A DNA stretch of 64,000 nucleotides, from NCBI GenBank assembly GCA_000296795.1, contig BAFH01000003.1, positions 558,401 through 622,400 on the forward strand, in the 5' to 3' direction. Below, piece by piece: positions 63,241 through 64,000 of this stretch. The stretch is from Candidatus Jettenia caeni (GTDB taxonomy: Bacteria > Planctomycetota > Brocadiia > Brocadiales > Brocadiaceae). Under the pieces are notes generated by a model. It worked only from the letters and a program-made list of their open reading frames with translations. It ran no database searches and was not told the DNA's origin. The position numbers and the translations under genes were made by a program. Positions within the stretch are counted from its first letter, which is position 1. The number at the start of each line of letters is the position of its first letter.

Positions 63241-63342
63241 CACTCTCAGAGGAAACGGAGAGAAACGGGGAACACAAACCTTTGCAAGGATTTTGAGACA
63301 GCGCAAAAAGTATGACTATTTTTAGTTACAATACAATAATTC

Positions 63343-63990
63343 TTACTTATCAGCCAGTTGTTCAACACCTATCCGGATTTCTCCCCCTACAACTTTGCCA
63401 TTCGGTTCTTTAACAGAAATATTTTGCCTTAATTGAGGAATAAACGAGGTTCCGTTCCTGGTTATTTCTTCTCTCGTATTCTTGTACGTGATCTTCATTA
63501 AGATATGGTATTTTAACTTTGTTCTTTGCTCCGTAGATAAGATGATATCTTCTAAATTGCTCATAACCTTTGATTTGTCCCATAAAAAAACAAAATCCTG
63601 AGAAGAAGAAAATTCTTTATCTAAGGTATCTAAGAGTTCCTCACATTCATCGATAAACTTGGCTTCTTTTAGCAGGGAAGGATCTATAACTATATGTATC
63701 TCATCCCATTCCTCATTGATTACTTTAGATTCAATTTTCAAAGATTGCTTAATCTCATGCGTCTTTAAAAATGTTACTGTATAAGGCTCGAATAGCTCAG
63801 CCTCCGGGCATGAGAAAAGGCTGGTTTTCAACTGTGGTTGTCTGCCATAAAGAAGACCAGCTTCGATTTGGCCAATAGCTTTAGCCTTAAGTTCAAAAAG
63901 ATAACTTTTGTTTCTTTCTATGAGTCTTGCCTGATCGATAAAAAGATATCCGTGTATTAATGGGTCCCGATGTTTAATTCCCAATCTCAA
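63343..63990 (-). CDS. unrecognised protein, probably 5'-truncated by the window end
   Basis: The frame is open to 64000 on the minus strand; the only start inside the window is a TTG at 63990, so the gene may begin beyond the edge. At least 215 aa, alpha/beta, rich in Glu/Lys/Leu, with no signal peptide and no recognised motif (segments FELKAKAIGQIEAGLLYGRQ, IHIVIDPSLLKEAKFIDECE, EIRIGVEQLADK). Codon use is protein-like. Function unknown. Confidence 0.6.
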   Translation of the reverse strand: MRLGIKHRDPLIHGYLFIDQARLIERNKSYLFELKAKAIGQIEAGLLYGRQPQLKTSLFSCPEAELFEPYTVTFLKTHEIKQSLKIESKVINEEWDEIHIVIDPSLLKEAKFIDECEELLDTLDKEFSSSQDFVFLWDKSKVMSNLEDIILSTEQRTKLKYHILMKITYKNTREEITRNGTSFIPQLRQNISVKEPNGKVVGGEIRIGVEQLADK

Positions 63991-64000
63991 TATATAAGAG

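Noticed and set aside
62746-63306. 186-codon minus-strand frame opposite the intron
   Set aside because: It is a by-product of the structured intron sequence; composition is Ser/Arg/Pro-rich without a motif.

Overview
The window most likely comes from the chromosome of an anaerobic, corrinoid-using Gram-negative bacterium, and the best guess is an anammox planctomycete (Brocadiales, Candidatus Brocadia/Jettenia/Kuenenia relatives). The reasons are a decayed C-terminus of an octahaem hydroxylamine-oxidoreductase-like cytochrome (33946-34239), oxygen-sensitive enzymes (class I fumarase, radical-type 2-hydroxyacyl-CoA dehydratase parts, a corrinoid methyltransferase operon with a RACE reactivator), AT-rich DNA and many small palindromic repeats. 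The assignment is an inference; no rRNA or complete tRNA gene was seen.

Layout. 0-13 kb: TonB receptor; a GNAT/2-oxoacid-oxidoreductase-gamma fusion next to two-subunit fumarase; archaeal-type phosphoglycerate mutase, AsmA-like and CvpA-like envelope proteins; a metallopeptidase-like orphan; a haem-copper-oxidase-like mini membrane protein; and a two-gene acyl-CoA dehydratase/activase unit. 13-24 kb: housekeeping (deacetylase, LysS, Dabb protein, RNase R, YhaM-like nuclease, GlyS, a 58-aa protein, FtsH). 24-30.4 kb: PfkB kinase, a type II restriction-modification system with a controller protein, EttA, LOG protein. 30.4-36 kb: accessory region with tandem 21-bp repeats, a secreted protein, a 9-cysteine miniprotein, DUF2024, aldo/keto reductase, the cytochrome remnant and a hemerythrin-DsrE-hemerythrin cluster. 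36-41 kb: ClC protein, NDH-2-like enzyme, CoA-disulfide-reductase/rhodanese.

41-48.5 kb (minus strand): the most unusual block. It runs ParA ATPase, SAP-like small protein, 829-codon TPR protein, J-like protein with SPD instead of HPD, GrpE-like protein, Hsp70, zinc-ribbon protein. This looks like a dedicated chaperone machine tied to a ParA ATPase. 49-58 kb: CDF cation exporter, then a one-carbon operon (formate dehydrogenase alpha, corrinoid protein, two URO-D/MtaA-type methyltransferases, RACE activator with one ferredoxin cysteine replaced by Asp). 58-64 kb: DUF4197 protein, two paralogous DUF11-repeat lipoproteins separated by a clear terminator, an ORF-less group II intron with a textbook domain V, and an unrecognised gene running off the end.

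Dispersed repeats (a palindromic GGCAAGGCTTTAGCCTTGCC-type element, an ACCCC-GAA-GGGGT element and several hairpins) occupy most longer intergenic gaps.
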